A DNA stretch of 64,000 bases from Plectrocnemia conspersa (lineage: Eukaryota > Arthropoda > Insecta > Trichoptera > Polycentropodidae), in NCBI GenBank assembly GCA_009617715.1, contig VTFK01000194.1:496001-560000 (forward strand), read 5' to 3'. Shown here in pieces: positions 39,087 through 53,629 of this stretch. A program made the translations under genes and the position numbers. The stretch's first letter is position 1. Each line of letters begins with the position of its first letter. Under the pieces are notes generated by a model. It had not been told where the DNA came from. It ran no database searches and saw nothing but the letters and a program-made list of their open reading frames with translations.

Positions 39087-39641
39087 GTGAAATAGGTACA
39101 AATTTGCCTAATTCATGAAGGGTGCAACAAGCCTATTGCTTAATTAATAAATTACGCAAATTGTCTGCTGCATGCGTGAATTGGGCAGAAATTGTTTTGC
39201 ATTAAGCAAAGTAGAAAGTAGCGCTCCGATGGAGTTTTTTGTAACTAGATTATATAAAAATGAAACAATCATTAATAAATGATGATCATCTATAAATATG
39301 ACGACATAAAAATTTTATTATTAGGAATTTTGGTACAGGTTAACTGCTTTGGCCAAAACAGTGAACACCCCATGATGCGGAAAGTTATTCATGGGTTGTT
39401 CACTGTTATGACCAACGTTGTTATAGTTTTATATTTTTTATTTCAAAATATTTGTAACCTTCTATAAACCAGATGATTCGCAACTGTAAAAAATTATATT
39501 TGGCTTAGTTCAAAAATCATTACTGGAGCGCAACTAATCTCATTAGCATAATGCATGCATTCGGCAAATAATTTTTCTAATTCATGAATGAGGCAATGAG
39601 CTTGCACTTTTCATGAATTGGGCAATTTTTGCCTATTTCAC
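39087..39641. mobile_element. MITE with ~90-bp degenerate inverted ends
   Basis: The left end GTGAAATAGGTACAAATTTG, then CCTAATTCATGAAGGGTGCA, is mirrored at the right by TGCACTTTTCATGAATTGGG, CAATTTTTGCCTATTTCAC. A 19-bp hairpin sits inside (39357-39407). There is no transposase. Confidence 0.7.
39357..39407. repeat. Near-perfect 19-bp hairpin
   Basis: AACAGTGAACACCCCATGA (39357-39375) pairs with TCATGGGTTGTTCACTGTT (39389-39407), with one mismatch and a 13-base loop. Pairing continues weakly outward. It could be an embedded fold-back or a small-RNA hairpin. Confidence 0.8.
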
Positions 39642-39859
39642 GCAATAAATGATATAACATATACATATATAATTTCAATAAATTACTTTAAACAATTTTA
39701 TTTTTATTATATACTCTAAAAATATAGATATGCGTATGACAATTAGCGTGTTCTTGCCGAAAGAGTCTTCAATTATTTATTATACAATATAAACATATAA
39801 CTACATTATACGACTCTATATATATATATAATTTATGAAGTTTTGTATAATCAATAACA

Positions 39860-41410
39860 TATTATCTAGACACGTTTGCGAAAACTGGATACAATAAAAG
39901 AACTCTCGATTTAATGTTTATTTCAAATCCCAAAAGGACCTGACTATCAAATGCTAACGCCCCAAAAGCACAATAACCCACACACTTTAACAAAGAAAAT
40001 AATAATCGGTTGCGATGTAAACGACCTTTAGTAGCGATGAAGTCACCGGTTTTAATTTCAATGCTTACCATATCATATTCCTCTAAAGTCTTCAGTTTAA
40101 AGGTACACAACTCGTATAATTTCGAACGACTATTATCCTAATTGCAAGTTTTTTTTTCAACGCACAATTAATGCTATGGCTCGTTAGATTTGAATCAATC
40201 ATGATCGCGTGCAAAATATAATATTTCATAGGTACACTACACTGATATTAATATACAAAAAAAAACAATAATGTTTTTGAGAATCGTTTGATCTATACAT
40301 ATGTATATATAGATAGTCATTCACAATCAAAATGTAATTATAGGTTATCAAATAACAATTTGTGTGAGCTTTGATTTTTTTTTAAGTCCCTTTACTTCAA
40401 AAAATGTAAGAGTTGAAGGCCAGTCACGACACTTAGCTAAAATCACGAAATGTATGTAAAACACATTTTCGTGATGGATTTGATGGCATTGTGTTGTATA
40501 GATGAAAAGTAGCTCTCATCAGTCAGAATTTGTTTTTATATTTTAAAACATATTTAATACGCTTAAGAGACGCAAAAATGTCGAATGAAAGAGTAAAACA
40601 ACTTAAGAATGAGTTCAAAGAAATAATGAACACGGCTTGGCCATGTAAGGTGGAGGTTGTGGGTGGACAGGACTCAAGCCAGGACCCAATGACACCCGCC
40701 TTGCAATAGACAGGATTCGGTGAAGGCATCTTTGAAAAATTTAATTAATATATAGTTATTTAATATTTGAGAGCCGCTGTTGATCGTTCGTATACGCTTA
40801 TATAGAAGTACACAACCATAACAATTACATACATATATAAAAAAATAAAACAATTTCGCCTTCCATGCTCGGAATCGGTCATAAATGCAAAATTATTCAT
40901 GATTACCCTCGCAGCCACTTTTAAACAACAGTATGAAAATTCGCTCTACCGTGAAACGTATTGTTTTCAATCTCAATCGATCGAAGGTCGATCATTAAAA
41001 CGAAACTGATATTTTTCGGCGGTCGATCGATCGATAAAGTCTCGATACATCTGTACTCTCGCAGCGCAGGATGTGCGAGAGATGGGATAATTCCAAAAAG
41101 GAACCGGAAGATCCCGAACGTGACGGCAGATGATGATATACAGTGAATGTTCAATGAATGAATTAACAAATCGTGCGTGTCACTTCCTCTCTCAGAGATT
41201 CAGAAAGCAATTTCATAAATAAAACAGAAAGCGGCGGTGAATGGTAAATCATATTGAAGAAAAAAGACTCGGGCGAATCTGTTCAGGTTTGACGCTACCC
41301 TGATCGTCGATGTCTTTTGCTTAGCAATATATTGCATAAAACAACACTTGGAATATTGTGTAAGAAATAAAAAAAAAAGTGTAATTTAGATATTTAATAA
41401 ATCAATGATG
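39860..41410. other. No gene seen
   Basis: Frames of 60-82 codons on each strand (for example 39862-40110 and 40921-41169) overlap one another and show no family resemblance. A GATCGATC-rich, balanced patch lies at 40920-41110. Confidence 0.4.
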
Positions 41411-41420
41411 TAAGCCACCC

Positions 41421-41455
41421 TTCAAAAACACCGCAAACTTTGCGGTGTTTTTGAA
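41421..41455. repeat. Perfect 17-bp palindrome with one-base centre
   Basis: TTCAAAAACACCGCAAA (41421-41437), C, TTTGCGGTGTTTTTGAA (41439-41455). Confidence 0.97.
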
Positions 41456-41718
41456 TAATTTATTTTAACCACTTAACAACCACAAACGATATAACTCGGA
41501 CATTAAAAAATATTAAAATAATTTTTAAATCTGATATTTTTTTCGCAAACAGACGTGAAGAGGTTAAAATAGAGAATTATTTTCTAGGATTTTTTTTCCA
41601 AAGAAAATATTAATTACCGGTAAAATAAAATATATTAATTCCATTTAAACAGTATTATATATAATATAAGTGCCGTATAAACTATACAACATGTATGTAC
41701 AAAATTTTAAACCCTAAT

Positions 41719-41745
41719 TATATATATATATATATATATATATCA
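41719..41745. repeat. (TA)n microsatellite
   Basis: Short uninterrupted TA repeat. Confidence 0.9.
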
Positions 41746-42039
41746 CAAATACAATAAAAATGCACTGAACATAAATATTTTCATGAACAGTAGACTAACA
41801 AATACAAAATCAATATGCAAGATGTAGTGGACTACGTTCAGCTGGTAACTTCGGATTAATCCATGAGACATTAAGAAAATGACATCATGTTGATATAATA
41901 ATGGTATGATTTTTGCCGATGTCTGGCAGTAAAAGCAAAGAGTGAATCACAGGTATTGCGTTAATTATGCTCCTTTTTGTTCTGCGAAATTAATCATATT
42001 TTATAAAAATAATAATTAATCTTACTCAAAGAAACGACG

Positions 42040-42400
42040 TAATAAATATGGAGATTGATGGAAATATATATAAAGATCCTCCTATAATAACAAAAAAAAA
42101 ATACATACTACATTGAGAGTATAGAAGAGATTGAGAATTCAATACCCAAGTTTAATAATTTAGTACAATACAACAATGAAACATTGAATGTAAAATTTAG
42201 TAAATTTAAATCAGTATATTTAAAAGAAATTCACAACATAATTTTTAAATTAAAAAAATGAACCAGTACTGATGAATTACATGTAAATATAATTAAAGAA
42301 ACTTGGGAAATACAAGGAACTAAATTACGTTATTTAGTGAATTAAGCACTCTCCGGTGGAGCAATACGTGATAATATAAAGATAACTATTATTATAGTTG
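42040..42400 (+). pseudogene. Non-LTR retrotransposon relic (linker to start of RT)
   Basis: Frames read MEIDGNIYKDPPIITKKKY, then EIHNIIFKLKK, TSTDELHVNIIKETWEIQGT, LRYLVN and ALSGG. This resembles the segment between the endonuclease and reverse transcriptase of Jockey/R1-type elements (…LKxxTSxGxDxIxxxLLK…). Frameshifts and stops are frequent. It stops near the hAT MITE at 42431. Confidence 0.6.
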
Positions 42401-42521
42401 TACATATATAAAAGAAATAAGTCGCAGTGGCAGTGGCGTAGCTATGGGGGGGCGGAGGGGGCGGGCCGCCACGGGCGGCACTTGCTTGGGGGCGGCATAT
42501 TCGCGATGGGATCGTCTAGAG

Positions 42522-44013
<1,492 letters not shown>

Positions 44014-44197
44014 GTCTAGAGTGGTTCTTAACCCTGAATTTACTAAAACATATATAAATCCAAGAATAACAAGAGTTTAATAATAACCAATTTATTATTT
44101 AAAAAAATGCTGATCTTATAACCCTGCAAAAAATGTATGGGGGGGGGCAGGGATCGCCCTGGGCGGCACATACCCTAGCTACGCCACTGCGCACTGG

Positions 44198-44480
44198 GAA
44201 TGCTCCTTGCCGAACGTTCCGACACGATTTTATGGCTTTTGATGTGAATTTTTTACTTCTGAGAATTGTTTTTTGCGCTCTCCTATTGGTCAAAATTTGG
44301 TTTAGGTGTGCTTCATTTGATTCTCACTTATTATAAGTCGTAATATTGTTATAAAAAGTATTAATATGAACGCTAGATAGCCAAGCAGCGTTTCCCTGAG
44401 ACAGTACAATTTTATTGCTATTGACATGGACTAAAATTTGGCCAGTAGAAAAAAAATGCGTCATTTAATGAATCTTAAGA
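44198..44480. repeat. Family R terminal-block copy
   Basis: GACACGATTTTATGGCTTTT, GAATTTTTTACTTCTGAGAA, TTTTTTGCGCTCTCCTATTG and GGTCAAAATTTGGTTTAG match the terminal block of family R. A second half repeats from about 44385. The outer hAT MITE landed at the central CGCAGTGG motif of this repeat. Confidence 0.75.
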
Positions 44481-44489
44481 AAGTGGACA

Positions 44490-45450
44490 TTTATATTAAA
44501 AAAAACTACCTGAAAAAGCTAAAATGGCGCTGGGTTTCGTAATCATAAATCATATTGATAATTTTTATTGCTTTTACTATAACATATTTTTTGACGAATA
44601 TATTGGAATAATTGATCGATTATTATTCGATATTAGAATAGTTGAATAATAACCAATATTCTAATCACATACCATATTTTTTTAGACAAGCCAACGTTTT
44701 ATAGATAAAAAAAACAATAATTAAAACTAAATAAAAATATATACAACTTGAGAGATGATGCCAGTTGCAGTTTTTACTCAATTTACATGATAATGGACGA
44801 AGTAATTGCTACCATTTGTCCATTTTTTAAATTTCCTGAATCCAAGTTAATTACAGAAGCACAACCCCTAAAGGTTTTATAAAGGTTAATGAAATAACGC
44901 TTAAAGGCGAAATTGCAAATGCATCAATTCATCATTGTGAATATATCAACGGTTCCTACTAAAACTGTGGCGCAACTGCAAATAGCCGCTTAATCGCTGA
45001 ATTAAGGTCATCATCAAATATAAGTATAATTCTGCTGAAGTGACGCATGTACATATATATATAATTTAACTAAGATACACGCCAGTGCATTTCGCACATA
45101 AAAACCAGTGTTGCGTAACGCTCTCAATTGCAAAAATAAAAATGATTTGCACGCGTCCTACCATTCTACCAAGGCTGAAAACTGTCAATTGCCAAATCGA
45201 AAAAATATGCACATGCACTCGAATGAAGAGAGAAGCCTTCTGTGCGCGTATCATCGGGTTAAAATTAAACAGCTGCTTCTGCATATGTTAGGCAGCTATA
45301 GTCTACTATTGTCATTGATGACACACGATATACCTTTCGCCAGCAAATATTTCAAAACAGTTTCCGTTAGGATCAGATGTTTTTGGCGGCATTATGTAGT
45401 GCGAGCGCGTGCTGAAGCAGACAGACAAGACGACATGTGGATTTTTGTAG
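44490..45450. other. No gene confirmed; balanced patch at right
   Basis: AT-rich to about 45060, then less AT-rich. Overlapping frames on both strands at 45066-45458 have no family resemblance. It may be a promoter or 5' region for the possible exon at 45459. Confidence 0.35.
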
Positions 45451-45458
45451 TTTTGTAG

Positions 45459-45615
45459 GTGAGCCAGGTGGTAGAGAGCAGCTGAGAGGATCCCCTGCCC
45501 CTCGTCCTACCCCCGCCGCCTCCAACGTCTTTTGGAACCGTCTCCGAATTTCACAAGAAGGGATCAGACAGCATCTGCCAGGAGGCTGCGCCCGCACCTT
45601 GTGCTCCAGTGACAG
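45459..45615 (+). other. Possible unrecognised exon
   Basis: A 157-bp stretch of balanced composition sits between acceptor-like TTTTTGTAGTTTTGTAG and donor-like GTGACAG|GTATGA. One frame stays open and reads EPGGREQLRGSPAPRPTPAA, then SNVFWNRLRIS and EGIRQHLPGG. I do not recognise it. The opening TAG|GTGAGC could itself be a donor instead. It lies inside the CKI-3 intron on the opposite strand. It may be coding, non-coding RNA or chance. Confidence 0.35.
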
Positions 45616-45827
45616 GTATGATCAACCAAGTAATCACAAAAACTCGTTGAACATGAAAGACTACTACACCTTAGATCGACTATCGTCGATCCATCCATGA
45701 TAGAGTAGACGGCATATTAAATAGTCGAATAAAAATCAAGATGATTAGTATCTAAATCTAAATTAATAAGATTAGTGAGTCAATCCCTGCGATGAAATGG
45801 TTGGCGATCCATGAACGGTGTGTGGAA

Positions 45828-45839
45828 TTCCCGCCAAAA
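45828..45839. promoter_or_regulatory. E2F-like site
   Basis: TTCCCGCCAAAA is a strong match to the E2F/DP consensus. It lies about 210 bp right of the possible exon at 45459 and deep in the CKI-3 intron. Confidence 0.5.
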
Positions 45840-45849
45840 TAAGATTGCA

Positions 45850-48800
45850 CTTGTATGCATAAGTCGGTGAATGCACAAGAAAAGGAAGGTGAACGCGGAA
45901 GACAGGTAGAAAAGGAAGGTAGTTCTCAGGGCGCCCCTACTATTATTAATCTCAAACGGTCGTAATTTTCGAGCTTCAACTATAAAAAAATCAGTTACAT
46001 ATATTAGAAGTTACAAACAGGGTATTCTATTATTTTTTTTACTTTAACACTTAGATTTTAATCTAGTAGTAAATTGACTAATTATTTAAAAATAATATTT
46101 CTCTCTATATTTTAGTTCGCGATTGTTTGGATAATTATAATTTATCACTATATAACATCTGGATGCAGAAGTTTTAAAATATTGTATAATCAATTCACAC
46201 ATATGAGGTTAGGCATTAGTTGTATAATTATAAAACAGAAAAACTGAAACAGCAAAAACTCTCGTGCGGTGAGCTCTGGCGTCATTAAATTTTCGCAGAT
46301 TATGTTTGAAATATTTTGGGCACCGCAACGTTTCAATTGCAATTATGAGCTATTGAGCTATGAAATATGAATTTGACTGTCAGAGGCAAAACGCCATATT
46401 GCATAACAATGAGTATACATATAATCAAATTTTTAGTAAAAGTCGAAAAGTAATGTCAAAGAAGGGAAAAAGAACCTATATCAATAGTTTTAATTTCTAC
46501 CGTAGTTTAATTATATTGATACAAAAATTGTTCTAAAAATAGATTTTATTAATATCACGGCTAAGTTCGTTGAATTATTGGTTAAATAAAAATTGAAATA
46601 AAATAATTTAAAATTAGATTGTGTTATCTTATGACCGAATTCTATCAATTGTATTTTGGTATTTTAGCAATGAACGATAATGTATAATACAATATGCATT
46701 TAAAATTCGAATATAAAATATCCTCTGAATTTATATGTAAGTAATGAACACTATAATTAGTGTTAGTATCATTGCTATGATGAGTTAATCGGAGCATTAA
46801 TGACCTCTTATATTCCGCATCATATTTTCATTATACTTGCAGGCAAAGAGTTATAATAAAAATAAGCATTTGAAGATATAATAATACTAAAATATTATTT
46901 ACATTTATATAAATAGGATGTGAAATTGCGGAAACTATGAGGAAAACTAGACAAATAGGCACAAAATGACTTGTTATTATGCGGATATGGATACGCTCTA
47001 AAATCACGTAAAAGTTTGTTTGACTGGGATCAACAATCTACTAATTAAATCAATTCCAAAGTACGAAAATTCGTGTACCGATTCAATCATGACAAGCTCA
47101 TTTGTGTCATAACATCGCCAATAAAGAGACCCACGTGACGAAATTGATATCAAGCACGTATATATTATCAATTAAAGTAATATTTTAACAATAGTATCAT
47201 AATATGAAACACATAATTAAATTTAAAATATATTAATCCAATCCTAAACGCTTCGAAAAATATTGTTGTATTTTATAAAACCTGACTTATAAGAAATTAT
47301 TTAACAATTAACGCATTATCAAAGTATGACTCATTTTTAACGCTCTGCACTAACCCCCTTGAGATCACCCGCGATATACCTGGTTAATGAGTCATTTCCA
47401 GTAAAACGCACCTCGATTCTCGGACCCGTCATGGTCTGAGTCACTGGCAAGGAATCTTTCCGACACACGGTCAGCCCCATAACTCAAAAGCGATTGCAAC
47501 AATATACTTTAGTGAAAGTCAACGACATTTTTATTAAGAAAAAGAATCAACGATAAAAAATAAAACCGAGAGCATCGAAATAACCGATCTGCGCAGTAAG
47601 AGGCAATCAATCTTCGCGAATTAATTTACTTTGCTTTGATTGAGATTCGATATGTGAAATATCCCCATGTATATTTATTTATAATTACATATTTTGCAAG
47701 CTGCGTGGATGAAAAAATAACACCCGACACTCAGGTGTTATGTTACAACGTTACATTGTCTAGCGTTGACATATCATGTCAAAGGATTTGCATGATTGCA
47801 AAAAATACATTTTAACAGGAAACAACACACTGAGTCACGTCTTTCTAAAATATTAAAATTGAGATGAAATAAATGCATATTGTATCTGGATGTAACATTT
47901 TTCGTTACCATCATAGCTATTATTTATTTTAAAAAAAACGTTGCACACAGCTTTTAAATTATTATTCTCAAACAATCGGGTTTTATAAAATACAACAATG
48001 TTTTCGAGCATTTCATAAATATTTCTGGGTATCATATAAAAGATTATGTATTTCATGGGGAAATATGTATATACAAATATTTCAGGTAATATATACTACT
48101 TTTATGTATTAAACTATACAATTTTTCATTAGTACCCTATATTAATAGAAACAATAATTATTATATTTACTTGATTTATGACTTGAGCTACAGATGGTCC
48201 GAATTGCATTCTACAAAAAATTTAATCTGTGTTGTTCTATAATATATATTTTACTCATATTTTATGACTACGTAGAATTAAGACCTATGCTACAATTATC
48301 TACAACTTTGTTATTGTTTCAGCCCCAACTGTTTTTTTACACGCCAGCGTTTTTGAGTTTTATTTTTGCTAGCGGCTGAATTAATCTAGACCTTTTCCTT
48401 AAATAAAATAGCATTCTGTGATTACAATATCACTATGCACAAAAATAAACACCTACATGGTATTTTAGAAATTGATAATGTGAAGTTAATTTGTAAAATA
48501 TATACAAGTTTATTTATTAAAAGTATTTCTGTTATTATTTATTTGTTATCATTTTATATTGCAGTTATAGTAAATTATAGAAAAAAATCAGTGATTCTCA
48601 ACGTGTTATTGCTTTGATTTATTTTACTACTTTTTTGTATTAGTATGTTTTAATAATTTATTTTAGATATGTATTATAATATTATTCAGGTTTTGTGGAT
48701 TTTTTTATATTAATACAAAGACTTTCAAATCTTTTTTATAAAATATTTTTGGTTATGTTGATTTATTTCCTACTTATTTGTATTATTTTTTACACAAATT

Positions 48801-49740
48801 ATTTACATTAATTCAAATAAAATATAATGTGATGTAATTTTATTGTTTTTATTTATTCAGTTATATATGTAAATATATAACTATCTGGGGTATCTCAAAA
48901 CAGCGAAAGATCGACCACCGTACATGTACGGCGATACTCCTTAAAGGTTTAAAAACCGGCCCCTAATTAAATTATTATACACATAATAATTTATAATTCA
49001 TAATATCATCGATTCTCAGACTTTAAGTCTGGTAGCTAATCCTTACTTGTAGGTATTCATTATATCTGATGGGATTACCCAGTTGATACAGATTTACCCC
49101 GTTCTAAGACACTGGGCTTACGCCTGTCAGGTTACAATGGAGTATTTAAAAATAAATAAATTAATATTACACATCTTTTTTTAATAATATCTACAAAATA
49201 TTCCTAATTAGAAATTCATTTAAAAGTTACATTAATAAACTGCTAGAATAAGATATTATATACATATAAGTAATAGTAATTATATTAATGGTGTTATTTT
49301 CATCGACATATATAATTAAAATTAATTATATATATCAACGAAATTAATACTATAAGAATTAGCTACAATTTATTATTTTACTCGCGACTATTATCATCCG
49401 TTACACAAGCATTTGGGTGTTTATTGTTATATTTTTTGCGTTGCGACCAATTGAACCTCAACATAATTAAATAGTGGTTTATGAGTAAAATATATGTTTA
49501 AAATCGTATGTTTTCCCTAACTTGTGATGACAAACAAAAACGCATGAATCATGTTTGTTTGCATTAAAATTGCACTAATTAAAAAGTGAGCGTTCATGTT
49601 CTTAGATTTAATCACATTGATTGCAAGAGAGCATGCTGAGATTATTCCAAGAAGTTGATCGACCTCCGTCAAGATATCCTTTCTACTCAATCCTACACAA
49701 TCCCGACCTTTACTTTGCAAGCGGAAAGGTTCTCAAACAT
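45850..49740. other. No gene seen; possible regulatory patch at 47340-47660
   Basis: Mostly AT-rich. The patch at 47340-47660 is more balanced, with GAGATCACCCGCGATATACC, CGGACCCGTCATGGTCTGAG and GATCTGCGCAGTAAGAGGC, and has no stable reading frame. Short frames near 47853-48617 are AT-driven. Confidence 0.4.
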
Positions 49741-49810
49741 ATTTTCGTATTAAACACAGCCTATTAAAGAGTCCTTTTCAAATCTATCTACTAGACTAGA
49801 ACGTCTTCAG

Positions 49811-49970
49811 GACAGAAAGCATGAACAATCGCCACAACACCTGGACTTTTGATCGTTCTGCCGACATTCCCACGACACCGACTGCAATTCGGCCGAAGGT
49901 CGAGTGGAGTAGTGCTAAAAGACAAAATCCGTCTCGGTTTGTTGCGCACTTCCTACCGCCACACCACCAG
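49811..49970 (+). pseudogene. Possible degenerate CDK-inhibitor domain segment
   Basis: The frame from ATG 49821 reads NTWTFDRSADIP, then RPKVEW. Compared with the CKI-1 core WDFDFAADRP, six of ten positions agree (W, F, D, A, D, P), and KVEW recalls the xYEW that follows in p27. An acceptor-like CTTCAG ends at 49810 and a donor-like CCAG|GTGTAT starts at 49971. Upstream, a stop at 49797 closes this frame. A different frame has TRLERLQDRKHEQ, which could be the linker helix after a frameshift. No RxLF is visible. The sequence is less AT-rich than its flanks. It could be a decayed fourth copy, a live exon, or chance similarity. Confidence 0.35.
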
Positions 49971-50069
49971 GTGTATCGCGTTTCCTGTCTAGCGACCGGT
50001 CGTATACCGTTTCATGGCAAAAGATCTGTTCTGGTGGTTGCCAGATTACACCAAATACAAGCAGTGGCG

Positions 50070-51300
50070 GAACTACAATTTTTAAAAAATTACCTTACTC
50101 CCAAATCAAAAAGAAACATTATCAAATTGATAATGCTTCTAAAAAATGAGCATTGGGCATTTTTTCTAAATTTATATATTTTTATTGGATATTCACTTTA
50201 TTTTTATGACTATATAAAGTGCAGGAACGTTATTTTTGTACTAAAATATATGAAGAGTAATGTAAGTAGAAGGAATTTTGAGAGAAAGTTGCATAAACTG
50301 ACGAAGCTATTCATGATCACTCAATAAAGATTAATTGGCAGCGCAGCATTTATTGTTATGTACTTTAAATATATTCTCAAGAGTTAATTGGTAGCAGGAT
50401 TTTGTTCTTGTAAATTTTACTTAAAAATAATAATTTAATACAGCGTTTAATTTAAATAAAAATGTTTGTTTAGCGTCATGCATTCCTTTTAAAAATTAAA
50501 TCTAGCTGGTTGTTGACATTTACACAACAGTAGTATGCACGTATGACTAAATTTTCAACAATTAATATTGACGTGAATTCTGATGTTTATTTTAACTATT
50601 ATTTTATCTCTTGCACATAGGATAATTATGTATATTTATATTAAAAAATATCCCTTTCTAACACTATTGTGGGGTCTTGCTGTATTATCCCGCCACTGGA
50701 ACCAATTATGGCATCATAGTTGCGATGCGGGATGGCGTGATGAGATCTTGGCTCAGACAAGTCTGCGATTATGCCCGGTGGCACATAATATAACATAGCG
50801 AGCTTCTCAAAATTGGTCGTATATCTTTGATTACCAAATAATTAATAATTCATGCAACTTTGCTATGTTAAAATACAAAATGAGATTGGAGCAGTGCGAA
50901 ATTACAAGCGCAAATCTATTGGTAGCGTAAACAAATATAGCCAAATAATTATTCTGGTTAAATTCACACTTAAACAAAGAGTTTTGGAAGCTGTGATTCA
51001 ATGCAACGTCGCCGATCGGTCGCAATCGGATGCGATTCGATAATTTATCATAATCCATACGATGTAAATTTGTATTAAGACACGCGATTCGAACATCATA
51101 TGCCGTTTTTGCACAGCAATTTCACCACAGGGCATAGTGTCTAAACACTAAATTGATGATACACGTCATCTTTTGTGTGCAGCAAATTGACGCCAACGCT
51201 AAAATTCAGCACGTAGCTAAGAGCTACTACCACTTTGAAGAAGAGAAACGTCCAAAAATTAATCCATTGTTCCGTTTCGAATATGAAGATAAGTGTCGCT
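50070..51300. other. No gene confirmed
   Basis: AT-rich with a balanced patch at 50680-50800. The 71- and 75-codon frames here show no family resemblance. Confidence 0.45.
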
Positions 51301-51318
51301 TAAATTCATTTGATTACT

Positions 51319-51448
<130 letters not shown>

Positions 51449-51449
51449 T

Positions 51450-53620
51450 ATTGATTTCATTTATATAAAAAAAATATGGTGAATATTTATTGATTTCATT
51501 TGCAAAAAAATAGGTGAATATTTATACATGTATGTATATTAAAATACAATTAATATTTAAAATATAAATAAAATGTCGGTCATAAATCTTATATTATCAA
51601 TATATTTGTGATGTTGATCGGAAATCCCTGTTCCTTTTCTCACTACCTGCTTTGAATGTAGTTGTAAATTTAGCGTATTAAAACCACAACATGTTTTTAT
51701 AATTGCAGCGGTTTAAACCAGTAAAATATATGTATAAATTACATTTTAACAAAAATTAAAAAAATGATAATTCTAGGAAAATGAGAAATCATCATTATGC
51801 ATTTTTCTATGGAAATCTTTTGTTGAGCCTGAGAATAAGTGTATTGAAACTAATGCCATGGAGCACTCGCACCTGCTTTTTTTTTGCTTCCGATAGTGTA
51901 ATATTTTAGTAACACTATTTTTACAATAATATTGTATTCTTACTTAAATAAAACTGACTTTACTAGACTTTTAATAACATAATTGTCATTCAATACAGTA
52001 CAGGAGCCAGAGATATGGACAGGTATAGATTTGTACAATGCTTGGATTGGTTCATTGCACCATTCTCATCAAGTGGTTCACTGCTTCTTATAAAAATTCG
52101 ATATGTTTATAAACAAGGCGCCGCCGATTAGCATTCGCAGAGGATCCAAAATAAAAATACTACAGCGTGCATGTTATGTCAAGAAGGTGCAATGACCCAC
52201 GACGAGTGCCGTTATCGCAAAACATAGCCTTTGCTGGGTGTGTGCTGCAGAAGAAAATTGTGGTCTTCGGTAAAAAATGAGCTATTGCAGCAGCTCGGAC
52301 GGCTGGCTGCGGTGGTTGAATAGAACGAGCATAGTTATCCAAAGAGGAATGAATAAAAGAGAGAGATGGAGATTTGCGGCACTCGCGAATGTGGAGGCGA
52401 TGCAAACGAAGAGGGTTAGTTGAACTCGGAAAGCAGAAACGCTCAAGTGATTTTATATAAACACATATAAATACATGGAAGTCCGTATACACACATGTGC
52501 ACAGTACATTGACACGTGCATCTTATCGATATTGACCTTTTGGAAACAAACAACCATAAAGCCAAAGTACATACAAATTCGACGCTCAACGACGAAATCG
52601 TGGATTGTAGATCATTTTTTCCTATTGTATGTAGACACATATCTATTGCTCTCATCTCATGAATTAAAAAGACAACTTTAGTTTATTTTTAAAAGCGCAT
52701 CTTAAGTACATTGAACAGAATTTTTAAATTATTTGTCATACAAATAAAAATCTATTTACAGAGAATGAAATGTTAACCTATCTATTCCTAAGCGGGGTAC
52801 ATTTGAACCCCAAATTCTTGTTTTTTAACCGTTTATTAAATATTAACAAAATACAGCTGACATTTATTGTAATCCATAAATATATCACAATGAATTGAAT
52901 GCGAAAACTATTATACATTACATTGACATTTATTTTATTATTACATAAAATTTAATGGGATTACTTTGTACTCCATTACGGTCATCAATCCCATTATTGT
53001 AGTTTCTATAATCAAAGGTTCACGACAATATAAAAAAATAATAGAAAAACTCAATTATTAATGTCACAGTACATCTGTAAATAGTCTGAGGCTATTAAGA
53101 TTATTTTATAAAAAAATACTTTTGGGTCAATTAAAAGAAATATTTATTCCTGTGTTATATAAAAAGGACAAATTTTCACAGCGTTCTACCGATCCGGATG
53201 TTTCTTTAAGAAAATATAAACATTCAATATAAATTTCTAAATATAAATGGAAATAACAATCATATAAGATGTGTATTAAACTCGTTTATGACCGACAAAG
53301 AAACATATAAAGTCGCGTCGACGTGAGATATTCTTGACCAAAGAGCTCTTAAAATTGATTATAAAATGGATAACAATGTGTTTCATCGCACATAAGTGGT
53401 AACCGATGTGGGTAACACATTTCAAGAGGACTAGAGATTCCTTCAGCATAAAGAAAATCTTTAAAAGTTTAAAGATTTGTCTTGCTTTTAATATAAAAAT
53501 AAGAGAATATAAATATTATCCATTGCACTTTGGAAAGCGATTCTTCAAGTTGATGAAATAGAATATCCAGAATCCGGACTCCCCAATAAGTACAGTTATC
53601 CGATATAGTATTGATTTGTT
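51450..53620. other. No gene seen
   Basis: A balanced patch at 52100-52460 carries overlapping frames on the minus strand (for example 52160-52492) without family resemblance. The remainder is AT-rich. Confidence 0.4.
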
Positions 53621-53629
53621 ATTATTCAG

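Noticed and set aside
50064..50699. hAT element bounded by CAGTGGCGG and CCGCCACTG
   Set aside because: The inverted match is short and flanking octamers do not match.
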